Made by a program: the position numbers and the translations under genes | In this document: positions 19,423 to 28,739 of the stretch, piece after piece | How positions within the stretch are numbered: the first letter of the stretch is position 1 | Layout: the number at the start of each line of letters is the position of its first letter | The notes under the pieces: model-generated | Seen by the model: only the letters and a program-made list of their open reading frames with translations | Databases searched by the model: none | Told to the model about the DNA's origin: nothing | Assembly (NCBI GenBank): GCA_947494145.1 | Contig: CANLTZ010000014.1 | Coordinates: 1 to 64,000, forward strand | Direction: 5' to 3' | Length of the DNA: 64,000 nucleotides | DNA from: an uncultured Jannaschia sp. | GTDB taxonomy: Bacteria > Pseudomonadota > Alphaproteobacteria > Rhodobacterales > Rhodobacteraceae

Positions 19423-19786
19423 GCGTGTTCTCGCCGATGACTCCCCCGCCTGTTGAGCGGTCGTTAGCCGATCGTTGCTGCGCTGCGCGAAAGGGATATT
19501 CGCCACAGCGGAATCTGCGCACGGTTTGGGGGTGCCGACCCCATTCATTTCGGCACGAGTGGAACCGTACCCCTTCCCCTCCCGGGCGATGGACCGCGTT
19601 GACAGACCGTCCATCGTCCGGACCCTTTTCCTCCCGGATAGAAGCGCAATTAGACCGCCATGTGATTGTGTCGAGCAATTTCGTGCCGATGGTTGGCAGA
19701 AATGAGCCAATCACGGAGGCTCGATTGGCCGTGTGCAGGCCGTGCAGTGTATTGCTTAACAAGAGCAACCAAACCGGAGATGCAAA
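19423..19786. other. Intergenic stretch without a supported gene
   Basis: About 360 nt. Frames listed by the ORF track on both strands cross the flanking genes or lack features. The segment just before 19787 (GCAACCAAACCGGAGATGCAAA) provides a GGAG SD for the next lipoprotein. Confidence 0.5.
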
Positions 19787-19999
19787 ATGCACCGCACATT
19801 CACCTTTTCCGCCGTGGCGGCCGTTCTGGTCCTGGCGGGCTGCAATACAGGCGCCATCGATAACGATGCAGAACGCGGAGCCGTCGGCGCCGCGCTTGGT
19901 GCTGGGACATCGGCCATTCTTGACGGCAACATCGCAGCTGGTGCGGCGGTCGGTGCGGCCGGCGGCATCTTCTGCGACGATCTCGGCGTCTGCCGGTAA
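19787..19999 (+). CDS. Small glycine-rich lipoprotein
   Basis: The 70-residue product has a lipobox signal (VLVLAGC, lipid Cys at residue 19) and then an alanine/glycine-zipper-like stretch (GAVGAALGAGTSAI, GAAVGAAGGIF) ending in a short cysteine-containing tail. Such proteins resemble glycine-zipper outer-membrane lipoproteins. It is the third small lipoprotein in this cluster and is followed by a terminator, so it is probably a separate transcription unit. Confidence 0.78.
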   Translation: MHRTFTFSAVAAVLVLAGCNTGAIDNDAERGAVGAALGAGTSAILDGNIAAGAAVGAAGGIFCDDLGVCR

Positions 20000-20103
20000 G
20001 AGGCGCTCTGGCTGTTTGACGCGCCGGGTCGGATTGATCCGGACAATGCGCGCACAAGCGGCGTTTCGTAAGACGGTCGCAAGCGACCATTACTCACAAG
20101 ATG

Positions 20104-20148
20104 AAAGGGCTGTTCGGTCATGCGACCGGGCAGCCTTTTCTCGTTTTG
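20104..20148 (+). terminator. Rho-independent terminator
   Basis: AAAGGGCTG pairs with CAGCCTTT (one bulge) around an inner CGGTC/GACCG stem, followed by the T-rich TTTTCTCGTTTTG. It lies between the small lipoprotein gene and pccA and probably ends the lipoprotein transcript. Confidence 0.7.
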
Positions 20149-20184
20149 ATCCGGCAGAAAGACCGGGCCAGCAAGGGGACAGAT

Positions 20185-22182
20185 ATGTTCGATAAGATTC
20201 TGATCGCGAACCGTGGTGAAATTGCCTGCCGGGTCATCAAGACCGCGCGCCGCCTGGGCATTACAACGGTCGCGGTCTACTCGGACGCCGATCGCCGGGC
20301 GCTGCATGTTCAGATGGCCGACGAAGCTGTCCATATCGGCCCGCCCCAGGCCAACCAGTCTTACATCGTGATTGACAAGATCATGGATGCCATTCGCCAG
20401 ACCGGCGCACAGGCCGTGCATCCCGGCTATGGCTTTCTGTCCGAGAACCCCAAATTTGCCGAGGCGCTGGCAGCTGAGGGCGTGGCCTTCATCGGCCCGC
20501 CCGTGGGCGCCATTGAGGCCATGGGGGATAAGATCACCTCCAAGAAGATCGCGGCAGAGGCCGGTGTGTCTACGGTGCCGGGCCATATGGGCCTGATTGC
20601 CGACGGGGATGAGGCGGTGAAGATCTCGGGCGAAATCGGCTATCCGGTGATGCTGAAGGCCAGCGCGGGCGGCGGCGGCAAGGGGATGCGCATCGCTTGG
20701 TCGGAAGATGAGGTGCGCGAAGGCTTCCAAGCCTCCAAGAACGAGGCGGCGGCCAGTTTCGGCGATGACCGCATGTTCATCGAAAAGTTCGTGACACAGC
20801 CGCGTCATATCGAAATCCAGGTCCTGTGCGACAGCCATGGTAACGGGATCTATCTGGGGGAGCGGGAATGCTCGATCCAGCGGCGCAACCAGAAGGTGGT
20901 GGAGGAAGCGCCGTCGCCCTTCCTGGATGAAGCGACGCGCCAGGCCATGGGGGAGCAGTCCTTGGCGCTGGCCCATGCAGTGGGGTATTCCAGCGCGGGC
21001 ACGGTGGAATTCATCGTGGACGGCAACCGCGACTTTTACTTCCTTGAAATGAATACCCGCCTGCAGGTGGAACACCCCGTGACCGAGCTGATCACCGGTG
21101 TCGACCTGGTGGAGCAGATGATCCGCGTGGCCGCGGGCGAGAAGCTGGCGCTGACCCAGGATGACGTGAAGCTGAACGGCTGGGCCATGGAAAGCCGCCT
21201 TTATGCGGAAGACCCGTATCGCAATTTCCTGCCCTCCATCGGGCGGCTGACGCGCTATCGCCCCCCCGAAGAAGTGGTCACCGACGCCCATGTCGTGCGC
21301 AACGATACCGGCGTCTATGAGGGCGGCGAAATCAGCATGTATTACGACCCGATGATCGCAAAGCTGTGCACGTGGGGGCCCGATCGCGGGTCGGCCATCG
21401 CGGCCATGCGCGACGCGCTCGATGGGTTCGAGGTGGAAGGGATCGGGCACAACCTGCCATTCCTGTCGGCGGTGATGGACCATCCGAAATTCATCTCAGG
21501 CGACATGACGACGGCCTTCATCGCCGAAGAATATCCCGACGGCTTCCAGGGCGTCGCCTTGCCGGACGCCCATCTGACCCGCATCGCCGCGGCCTGCGCC
21601 GCCATGCACCGCGTGGCTGAGATCCGGCGCACACGGGTGTCGGGGCGCATGGACAACCATGAACGCAAGGTGGGCTCCGATTGGGTGGTCACCATGGGCG
21701 AGCATCGGTTTGAATGCGCGGTCGGCGCCGACCAGACCGGCGCGGATGTCACCATCGGGGGCGAGGTGCTGCGCGTCACTGGCAATTGGACACCCGGTGA
21801 TCAGCTTGCGCGCATGGTCGTGGGTGGCGAAAGCCTCGTGATGAAGGTGGGCAAGATCACCCAGGGCTTCCGTATCCGGACACGGGGTGCGGATCTCGAT
21901 GTCCGCGTTCGCACGCCACGTCAGGCCGAACTTGCCGCCTTGATGCCCAACAAATTGCCGCCTGACACGTCGAAGCTGCTGCTCTGCCCGATGCCGGGGT
22001 TGATCGTGCGCGTGGACGTCATTGAGGGCGACGAAGTGCAGGAAGGTCAGGCCTTGGCCGTGGTGGAGGCCATGAAGATGGAAAACATCCTGCGCGCCGA
22101 AAAACAGGGCGTGGTGTCAAAGGTCAACGCGGCGGCGGGCGACAGTCTGGCCGTGGACGATGTTATCCTGGAATTCGAGTGA
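20185..22182 (+). CDS. pccA: Propionyl-CoA carboxylase alpha (biotin carboxylase/carrier) subunit
   Basis: The 665-residue protein carboxylates biotin using ATP and bicarbonate and carries the biotin to PccB. Domains in order: biotin carboxylase N-terminal (MFDKILIANRGEIACRV), ATP-grasp (KASAGGGGKGM and EMNTRLQVEHPVTE), biotin carboxylase C-terminal, a PCC-type linker, and a C-terminal biotinyl domain with EAMKMENIL, the biotin lysine at about residue 631. ATG 20185 has AAGGGGA upstream; the track start at 20101 adds sequence that belongs to the terminator. Confidence 0.95.
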   Translation: MFDKILIANRGEIACRVIKTARRLGITTVAVYSDADRRALHVQMADEAVHIGPPQANQSYIVIDKIMDAIRQTGAQAVHPGYGFLSENPKFAEALAAEGVAFIGPPVGAIEAMGDKITSKKIAAEAGVSTVPGHMGLIADGDEAVKISGEIGYPVMLKASAGGGGKGMRIAWSEDEVREGFQASKNEAAASFGDDRMFIEKFVTQPRHIEIQVLCDSHGNGIYLGERECSIQRRNQKVVEEAPSPFLDEATRQAMGEQSLALAHAVGYSSAGTVEFIVDGNRDFYFLEMNTRLQVEHPVTELITGVDLVEQMIRVAAGEKLALTQDDVKLNGWAMESRLYAEDPYRNFLPSIGRLTRYRPPEEVVTDAHVVRNDTGVYEGGEISMYYDPMIAKLCTWGPDRGSAIAAMRDALDGFEVEGIGHNLPFLSAVMDHPKFISGDMTTAFIAEEYPDGFQGVALPDAHLTRIAAACAAMHRVAEIRRTRVSGRMDNHERKVGSDWVVTMGEHRFECAVGADQTGADVTIGGEVLRVTGNWTPGDQLARMVVGGESLVMKVGKITQGFRIRTRGADLDVRVRTPRQAELAALMPNKLPPDTSKLLLCPMPGLIVRVDVIEGDEVQEGQALAVVEAMKMENILRAEKQGVVSKVNAAAGDSLAVDDVILEFE

Positions 22183-22185
22183 CGT

Positions 22186-22815
22186 TTGGGGCCCGGTAGC
22201 TTCATAGGAATCGACGCGCGGATATGGCAGGCGCTGATTGCCGGAACGGTCGTGGCGCTTGGATGGCTGGTGAACGGCTGGCGCATGCGCAACGATGCGC
22301 GCCAATTGCGTCGCGAACGCACGCGGGATGCGCACAAGGCGCTCTTCGCTGAAATTCGCACTGTATGCGCCGCCTATTGGAATGAGGGCGAGGCCGAGGT
22401 CGATAGGAACCGCCTGGTGGCGAGGATGGAGGCAGAGCCCGATTTCGTGCCTTTCATTCCCAGGGAAGTCCATGACCGGGTTTTCGAGACGATGCTGCCG
22501 GAGATCGATCTGCTGCCGCGGCAGACCATCGATGTGATCGTGTCGTTCTACGTTCTGGTGCGCTCCATCGAAACGCTTAGCGATGACATGCGCGATGAAA
22601 GCTTCGCCGCGTTGTCAGCGGATCGGCGCATTGCGATCTTTCGCGATTGGCACGCCATGCGCGCCCGCGCTTTCGACAATGGCCAACTGGCATTGCGACT
22701 GATTGAAACCTATGCGGAAAACGGCGCCGAGGCTGCCGATGCCCTGTTGGCCCGGTCGATGCGGCTTAGTAGCCGGGTCGCGGACCGCTCCGACCGGGAA
22801 GGTCATACGGGTTGA
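22186..22815 (+). CDS. Membrane-anchored hypothetical protein downstream of pccA
   Basis: The 209-residue frame begins with a TTG 3 nt after the pccA stop. An N-terminal helix (WQALIAGTVVALGWLVNGW) is followed by a coiled, charged cytoplasmic region (MRNDARQLRRERTRDAHKALFAEIRTV) and helical segments through the C terminus. It resembles helical membrane-tethered proteins of unknown role. The start is uncertain; no clear SD is seen and a downstream start would lose the membrane helix. Confidence 0.55.
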   Translation: MGPGSFIGIDARIWQALIAGTVVALGWLVNGWRMRNDARQLRRERTRDAHKALFAEIRTVCAAYWNEGEAEVDRNRLVARMEAEPDFVPFIPREVHDRVFETMLPEIDLLPRQTIDVIVSFYVLVRSIETLSDDMRDESFAALSADRRIAIFRDWHAMRARAFDNGQLALRLIETYAENGAEAADALLARSMRLSSRVADRSDREGHTG

Positions 22816-22894
22816 GCGGTATGTCGGGATCGCGTTCCATGCGGCCTCCGATGTGGGACACCCTATATATGGGGGTGAGCGGCCGAAGGTGCAA

Positions 22895-23386
22895 CTATCG
22901 GTTATCCCGTATCTCACGCTGGCGCAGCGGCATCTTGTCGATGGAGCGCGACAACTCCCGCACGGTCCAGGGCAGGGGCTTGCGCAGTTTCACCTGCCCA
23001 TCCTTGCCAATCAGCACCAGCATGAAGCCCCGGGGGCGCAGTTTTTGGCGCAACTCGGACGCGCCTGCCGGGTCGGTATCGACAACAATCATCACATCGC
23101 GGTCGACCAACTCATCGGCGAAACGTTCCAATTCTTCCATCTGTTCCAGGAAGGCCGGATCAAGCGGGGAATTGGCAAAGACGATGATCGGACGTGCCAC
23201 CCACTGCAATTCAGCCAATGAGACATCTTGCGCGTCGAAGACTTCCAAAGGGTTCGAGGTCCAGCGTTCCACCGCGCTCACAGTCTCGGCGGCGGCGACG
23301 GTGGCTTCGGTCGCGGTAATCGGGGTTGCAATATGGGACGCGGCCAAAAACGTGGCGGCAAGGCAGGCGGTCGCTTTGGGGGGCAT
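22895..23386 (-). CDS. DUF4174-family secreted protein
   Basis: From ATG 23386 the product is 163 residues. A signal peptide (ATACLAATFLAASHIATPITA) precedes a domain with a thioredoxin-like flavour: RPIIVFANSPLDPAFLEQMEEL, DRDVMIVVDTDPA and GFMLVLIGKDGQVKLRKPLPW are the DUF4174 signatures. The family lacks the CxxC redox motif and its role is unknown; a periplasmic location is likely. The longer track ORF to 23797 overlaps the divergent sulfotransferase gene. Confidence 0.82.
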   Translation of the reverse strand: MPPKATACLAATFLAASHIATPITATEATVAAAETVSAVERWTSNPLEVFDAQDVSLAELQWVARPIIVFANSPLDPAFLEQMEELERFADELVDRDVMIVVDTDPAGASELRQKLRPRGFMLVLIGKDGQVKLRKPLPWTVRELSRSIDKMPLRQREIRDNR

Positions 23387-23554
23387 GTTCGTCCGTTCCG
23401 GTTTCCTAACCCAAGATATAGGGGGACCATCAGCTTTAGCGAAGCCTTCTGCGACCGCAACGCTGCAATTAGAGGCGAATTGCTCGATTAAGATGGTCGC
23501 AACTCCCAACGTGGCACCTGGATCAGGACGTGATATGCCCGGGAACGAACTGCC

Positions 23555-24499
23555 ATGCCAAGTCTGACACAATATCCTCCGATCACGCTTCATCTTGGGG
23601 CGCATCGCACTGCAACTTCCAGCTTGCAGCGCATGCTCGACCGCGATGCGGTGGCGTTGAATGCGACCGGTATCGCTATCTGGGGGCCCAAGCGGACGCG
23701 GACGGGGCTGTTGACCGGCGTCATGGGCGATCCGGGTCGTCGGGAAGGCCGCCGCGACGTGCAGGCCCGGCGTGCGGCCGGGCGTGTATCCATGCAAAGG
23801 GCGGACCTGGCGGCAGATGGTGTGCAGCGCCTCGTGATCTCGGATGAGAATATGTTGGGTGGCTTACGTGAAAACGTCCTGCTGGGGCGGCTCTATCCAA
23901 CCGTTGCCGCGCGCTTGCACCGCCTGTCGGATACGTTGCCGGGGGTTGGGCGCGTATGTCTCTCGCTCCGCTCGCCCGATGCCTGGTGGACGAGCGTTTT
24001 CGCCTTCCTGATGACGCGCGGCTTCGCGCCGCCTGATCGCGCCACGCTGGACGCCATCCTTCAGGCCAGGCGCGGCTGGCGGGATGTCATCCATGACGTC
24101 GCCGGTGCCTTCCCCGATGCCGAATTGGTCGTGTGGAGCTATGAAGATTTCGGCGCCAAGCCCGAAACGGCCTACCAATGGTTGACCGGATTGCCCCCCC
24201 AAAGCGATGCCAGGCCCATGCTGAACGGCTCCCTGCCGATCGATGCACTACGCGCACGTTTGCGCGACGAAGGGCATGCGACTGAGTTGCCGGGCGTGGG
24301 GCAGACCTATGCGCCGTTTACCCCAGATGAACGGCAAGCCATGCGCGATGCGCATCGTGCGGACCTTGATTGGTTGCGCAACGGGGCCGATGGCCTGGCC
24401 AATTATCAAAGCGCTACCGCAATCCAAAGCGGACGGCGCGACAGGAAAGGAATGCGACATGGCCGAGGACGCGAAGCGCAGGTGGGCGCAACTGGCTGA
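23555..24499 (+). CDS. Sulfotransferase-like protein
   Basis: The 314-residue product contains the PAPS 5'-phosphosulfate-loop-like motif [17 protein letters not shown] at about residues 12-28, an ISDENMLGG segment, and the [15 protein letters not shown] and YEDF helices typical of bacterial sulfotransferase-family proteins. A canonical catalytic histidine cannot be assigned confidently. Its 3' end overlaps the start of the methylmalonyl-CoA mutase gene by 41 nt, an unusually long overlap, so its last residues or stop may be imprecise. Substrate unknown. Confidence 0.78.
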   Translation: MPSLTQYPPITLHLGAHRTATSSLQRMLDRDAVALNATGIAIWGPKRTRTGLLTGVMGDPGRREGRRDVQARRAAGRVSMQRADLAADGVQRLVISDENMLGGLRENVLLGRLYPTVAARLHRLSDTLPGVGRVCLSLRSPDAWWTSVFAFLMTRGFAPPDRATLDAILQARRGWRDVIHDVAGAFPDAELVVWSYEDFGAKPETAYQWLTGLPPQSDARPMLNGSLPIDALRARLRDEGHATELPGVGQTYAPFTPDERQAMRDAHRADLDWLRNGADGLANYQSATAIQSGRRDRKGMRHGRGREAQVGATG

Positions 24500-26591
24500 A
24501 GCAGAACTGCGGGGCAGGGCGCCCGAAGACCTGACCTGGAAGACGTTGGAAGGGCTTGATGTCCAGCCTGTCTATACTGCCGATGACCTGGCGGGCGTCG
24601 ATCATTTGGATGCTCTACCGGGCGAAGCGCCCTATCTGCGCGGCGTGAAGGCCACCATGTATGCCGGGCGGCCCTGGACCATCCGGCAATATGCGGGCTT
24701 CTCGACGGCCGAAGAATCCAACGCTTTCTATCGCAAGGCCCTGGATGCGGGGCAGCAGGGGGTCTCTGTCGCGTTCGACCTGGCGACCCATCGCGGCTAT
24801 GACAGCGACCACCCGCGGGTGCTGGGCGATGTAGGCAAGGCGGGCGTGGCGATCGACAGTGTGGAGGATATGAAGATCCTCTTCGATGGCATTCCACTGG
24901 AAAAAGTCAGTGTCTCCATGACGATGAATGGCGCCGTCATTCCCATCCTGGCCAATTTCATCGTCGCGGGCGAAGAACAGGGCGTCGACCGCGCGGCCCT
25001 GTCCGGGACCATCCAGAACGACATCTTGAAGGAGTTCATGGTGCGAAACACCTATGTGTATCCGCCCGAACCCTCCATGCGCATCATCGCCGACATCATC
25101 GAGTACACGTCGAACGAGATGCCCAAATTCAACTCCATCTCCATCTCCGGCTACCATATGCAGGAAGCCGGGGCGAACCTGGTGCAGGAACTGGCCTTCA
25201 CCCTGGCTGATGGCCGCGAATATGTGCGCGCCGCCCTGGCCCGCGGCATGGATGTGGACCGCTTCGCGGGGCGGCTGTCCTTCTTCTTCGCCATCGGCAT
25301 GAATTTCTTCATGGAAGCCGCGAAGCTGCGCGCCGCGCGGCTGCTGTGGCACCGCATCATGTCGGAGTTTGAACCCAAGAACCCCAAATCCCTGTTGCTG
25401 CGCACCCATTGTCAGACATCGGGCGTTTCGCTCCAGGAACAGGACCCTTACAACAACGTGGTTCGCACCGCCTATGAGGCGATGGCGGCGGTGCTGGGCG
25501 GGACGCAATCGCTGCACACCAACAGCTTCGACGAAGCTATTGCCTTGCCCACCGAAAACTCCGCCCGCATTGCGCGCAATACCCAGTTGATCTTGCAAGA
25601 AGAAACCGGGGTCACCAACGTCGTCGACCCCCTGGCGGGCAGCTATTACGTGGAAAAGCTGACCCACGATTTGGCCGAGGCGGCTTGGGCGTTGATCGAA
25701 GAGGTTGAAGAGATGGGTGGCATGACCAAGGCCGTCGCCTCCGGCATGCCCAAGCTGCGCATCGAGGAATCGGCCGCGACCCGGCAGGCCAAGATCGACC
25801 GGGGCGAAGACGTCATCGTAGGGGTCAACAAATACCGCCGCGCCACGGAAGACCCGATCGACATCATGGATATCGACAACGATAAGGTTCGCGCCGCCCA
25901 GGTCGCACGGCTCGACAAAATCCGTGCCACCCGTGATCAGGCGGCTTGCGATGCCGCGCTGGCTGAGTTGTCGCGCCGCGCCGGCGAAGGCGGCAACCTT
26001 TTGGAAGCGGCGGTAGAGGCCGCGCGCCACCGCGCCTCGGTGGGCGAAATCAGCACCGCAATGGAAGACGTGTTTGGGCGTCACCGCGCCGAAGTGAAGA
26101 CTTTGGCCGGCGTATACGCCGCCGCCTATGAAGGCGACGACGATTTCGCGGCCATCCAGAACGATGTCGAAGCCTTTGCCGAAGAAGAAGGCCGCCGCCC
26201 GCGCATGTTGGTGGTCAAGATGGGTCAAGATGGACATGACCGCGGCGCCAAGGTCATCGCCACGGCGTTTGCCGATATCGGCTTCGACGTGGATGTAGGG
26301 CCCCTGTTCCAGACGCCCGAAGAGGCTGCACAAGACGCGGTGGACAACGACGTGCACGTGGTGGGCATCTCCTCGCAAGCGGCGGGGCACCGGACGCTGG
26401 CGCCCAAGCTGATCGAGGCGCTCAAAGCACAAGATGCCGGTGAGATCATCGTGATCTGCGGCGGCGTGATCCCGCAGCAGGACTACGATTTCCTGAAAGA
26501 CGCCGGTGTTGCTGCGATCTTCGGGCCTGGCACGAATATACCCGCTGCGGCACGCGACATCCTTGCACTGATCCGCGCAGCGCCATCCTGA
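24459..26591 (+). CDS. scpA: Methylmalonyl-CoA mutase
   Basis: The 710-residue, single-chain (large-subunit-type) adenosylcobalamin enzyme converts (R)-methylmalonyl-CoA to succinyl-CoA, completing the propionate route begun by pccAB. The N-terminal mutase domain shows [36 protein letters not shown] and TNTHCQTSG-like sequences; the C-terminal B12 domain has the cobalamin histidine motif GQDGHDRG and [16 protein letters not shown] 24459 has an AGGAAAGG SD. The start lies inside the preceding sulfotransferase frame. Confidence 0.96.
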   Translation: MAEDAKRRWAQLAEAELRGRAPEDLTWKTLEGLDVQPVYTADDLAGVDHLDALPGEAPYLRGVKATMYAGRPWTIRQYAGFSTAEESNAFYRKALDAGQQGVSVAFDLATHRGYDSDHPRVLGDVGKAGVAIDSVEDMKILFDGIPLEKVSVSMTMNGAVIPILANFIVAGEEQGVDRAALSGTIQNDILKEFMVRNTYVYPPEPSMRIIADIIEYTSNEMPKFNSISISGYHMQEAGANLVQELAFTLADGREYVRAALARGMDVDRFAGRLSFFFAIGMNFFMEAAKLRAARLLWHRIMSEFEPKNPKSLLLRTHCQTSGVSLQEQDPYNNVVRTAYEAMAAVLGGTQSLHTNSFDEAIALPTENSARIARNTQLILQEETGVTNVVDPLAGSYYVEKLTHDLAEAAWALIEEVEEMGGMTKAVASGMPKLRIEESAATRQAKIDRGEDVIVGVNKYRRATEDPIDIMDIDNDKVRAAQVARLDKIRATRDQAACDAALAELSRRAGEGGNLLEAAVEAARHRASVGEISTAMEDVFGRHRAEVKTLAGVYAAAYEGDDDFAAIQNDVEAFAEEEGRRPRMLVVKMGQDGHDRGAKVIATAFADIGFDVDVGPLFQTPEEAAQDAVDNDVHVVGISSQAAGHRTLAPKLIEALKAQDAGEIIVICGGVIPQQDYDFLKDAGVAAIFGPGTNIPAAARDILALIRAAPS

Positions 26592-26664
26592 CGCCCGATC
26601 CTGCATGGCAGAGGATTTTTCGCTTGCGACACCTTGCCTGCTATCCTATCTGACGCCGCACAGT

Positions 26665-26739
26665 TGGGGTGTAGCCAAGCGGTAAGGCAGCGGTTTTTGG
26701 TACCGTGTACCGTAGGTTCGAATCCTACCACCCCAGCCA
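26665..26739 (+). tRNA. tRNA-Gln (TTG)
   Basis: A complete cloverleaf: acceptor TGGGGTG with CACCCCA, D arm GCCAAGCGGTAAGGC, anticodon stem GCGGT/ACCGT with loop TTTTGGT (anticodon TTG), T arm GTAGG-TTCGAAT-CCTAC, discriminator G, and an encoded CCA at 26737-26739. Confidence 0.95.
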
Positions 26740-27592
26740 ATCCTCAGAAAGTGTGACGTCCGGTGTGGGTAGGATTCTATTCAGCTAGAGTTGAAGTCGT
26801 CTTTGGTCCGCAGTTTTCGCCTTGGCTGCCTGCTATCATCTGCCCAAGAACAACGCACAACACTTACTTGGCCGAATCTGCGTCCCCCAACCGACTGACG
26901 ACAAATACCGGCTTAAGCAGCATTAGGCTGCGAAGTGCTTCGCCGCAGACCTGCGGACACGCGAAGATCCCAAGAAGCGGGCTCCAGAATGGGGATGCTC
27001 CAAAGACCGTGGTGCTCCTGCAAAAGGTTTCGCAGGCTACTTGGGTACGCGTTATATTATTGATAATTATCGGAAATTATAAGCGCCCTGCCCAGACTCT
27101 GAAACGTTGAAATCCCCATTCGTTCAGTTTCTTGCTGCACTCTCGTTGGACGGACCGATCACATCAGCACTTTCGTGGAGTGCGCTACGGATGTGGTTTC
27201 GAAGACTGCCTGAAGAAGGGTCAATCGGTCGTCGGATAGCATTCCGTTTGAAGATCTCGCTTGCGACGGACGCATGGCGAGCGCCTGCGATCCAAGGAAG
27301 AGGGAAACTGCCCGTTCGGGCCGACCGGCTTGCTCAGATACCCAGCACAATCGTCGACATTTGCGGACCGTACTGACGACAGCCGTGCCGAAATCACTCC
27401 AAGGATGTCGGATACGTCTCACGTCAAAGGCGGAAAGCCTTGGGCATATTCTAGAACCGCGCGCAATGCGTGCTCTCCCATAAAGGTGCGTAAAAAAAGC
27501 CTGACACGTTGGACTTTCGAGAAATCGTGCATCATCAACGCCATGGCTTGATGATCTTCGGAAGACCCAGTTCAAGTTCTCCGACCACGACT
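26740..27592. other. Gene-poor stretch after tRNA-Gln
   Basis: About 850 nt without a supported gene. No candidate frame (e.g. 26763-27110 plus, 27159-27575 minus) has features of a known family. GGTAGGATTC at 26768-26777 is an inverted copy of the GAATCCTACC that closes the tRNA T arm, 39 nt away. Base composition is mixed. The location directly after a tRNA gene is a common integration site, so it may be the scar of a lost element, but no integrase remnant is visible. Confidence 0.5.
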
Positions 27593-28657
27593 TTATCCAG
27601 CTATCACCCCACGGGCCTTACCCACCCCGAGCACGAGATGGGTCAGAACCGCCCCGACCCACATGCAAAACACCGCAACCCAGGCCGTCAACGCCAGGAT
27701 CGCACCACCGGACATACCGGCGCCGACCGCGCAGCCTCCGGCCAGCATGCTGCCGAAACCCATCAACACGCCGCCAATCAGGTAGCGTTCCATTGGTGTA
27801 TCCGGCTCGAAGCGCTGTATGCGTGCCTCATGCCGAAGGAACGCGGCGAGCATCGCGCCGAGAAATACCCCGGGCACCAGACCCAGCCCGAAATCGAATG
27901 GCATCTCGCTCGCATTGACCAAACCCATCAGGGTGTCCGTCGACGGTCCCGTAAAGGTAACCGACTGGACAGCGATCACCTCAAAGGATGTGCTGGCGAT
28001 GACGTAGGTAGCGACCCAGCCACCGCAGATTGCCAAGCCGACGGTCGCCGCCGCCGCCAATTCCGACAGCCGCACCTTGTGCCGCAGCCCGAAGGCGAAG
28101 GACCCAGCCACGGCCAGAACGCTCGCCCCGGCAAGCCAGGAAGTCATCGGACCAGATGGGTCGATCAGATATCGCGCCGCACCCCCGGGCACCGTCCAAA
28201 GTGTCGCAAGCCCCTCGCGGGCAGGCGACAGGACGCCCCGGAGCGACGCCTGCGCCGTTAGAGTCAGCACCAATCCGGTGATGATCGCCCGCAGATTACC
28301 TGAGGCCGACAGCACCAAAAGCCGACTGGCACAGCCTCGCGCCAGGATCATGCCGCAGCCAAAGAGAAGCCCGCCGATGATCGCGCCCGACAGGCTGCCC
28401 GTGGCCGCCAATTGCCGCGCGCCCGATACATCAAGACCGCCCACGAGGATCGCAACCTGAACAGAAGCCAGGGCCGTGAAGAACGCCACCAGCCAGATCG
28501 ACATGCGCGGGCCGATGGCACCTTCGGCTACTTCGACCGTGGCGGCGCGCAGGCAGAACCGGGATTGATAGGCGGCAAGTCCGAAAACAAACCCGACCAG
28601 GGCCCCGGCACTCATCATCAGTACGGGTTCTCCGAAGCGGTCGATCAGGGCTTCCAT
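27593..28657 (-). CDS. YeeE/YedE-family transporter (thiosulfate-transport type)
   Basis: The 354-residue inner-membrane protein has two inverted repeats of hydrophobic helices with the conserved cysteine-bearing motifs FGCGMILARGCASRL and MLAGGCAVGAGMSGG. YeeE family proteins take up thiosulfate or related sulfur species. N-terminal residues LVGFVFGLAAYQSRFCLRAA are also characteristic. It precedes, on the same strand, two metallo-beta-lactamase-fold genes 80 nt upstream. A weak FNR-like half-palindrome (TTGAC-CTGC-CTCAA, 28717) lies between them. Confidence 0.88.
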   Translation of the reverse strand: MEALIDRFGEPVLMMSAGALVGFVFGLAAYQSRFCLRAATVEVAEGAIGPRMSIWLVAFFTALASVQVAILVGGLDVSGARQLAATGSLSGAIIGGLLFGCGMILARGCASRLLVLSASGNLRAIITGLVLTLTAQASLRGVLSPAREGLATLWTVPGGAARYLIDPSGPMTSWLAGASVLAVAGSFAFGLRHKVRLSELAAAATVGLAICGGWVATYVIASTSFEVIAVQSVTFTGPSTDTLMGLVNASEMPFDFGLGLVPGVFLGAMLAAFLRHEARIQRFEPDTPMERYLIGGVLMGFGSMLAGGCAVGAGMSGGAILALTAWVAVFCMWVGAVLTHLVLGVGKARGVIAG

Positions 28658-28739
28658 GTCAGTTGATCCGTCGCTGCTATCCCGACCGACCTTGCCACGT
28701 TCACCATGTCGCGAACTTGACCTGCCTCAAACCAGCGCC

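Noticed and set aside
24615-26606. 663-residue ORF antisense to methylmalonyl-CoA mutase
   Set aside because: Long because of high GC and codon bias on the opposite strand; histidine/glutamine/glycine-rich shadow without motifs.
27159-27575. 138-residue minus-strand ORF after tRNA-Gln
   Set aside because: No recognisable motif. An alternative frame briefly suggested a broken response regulator (GYLSKPVG), but the match is too short to claim.
28717-28730. Additional FNR-like site TTGAC-CTGC-CTCAA
   Set aside because: One half-site deviates and no -10 is well spaced; kept out of the seven-site set.
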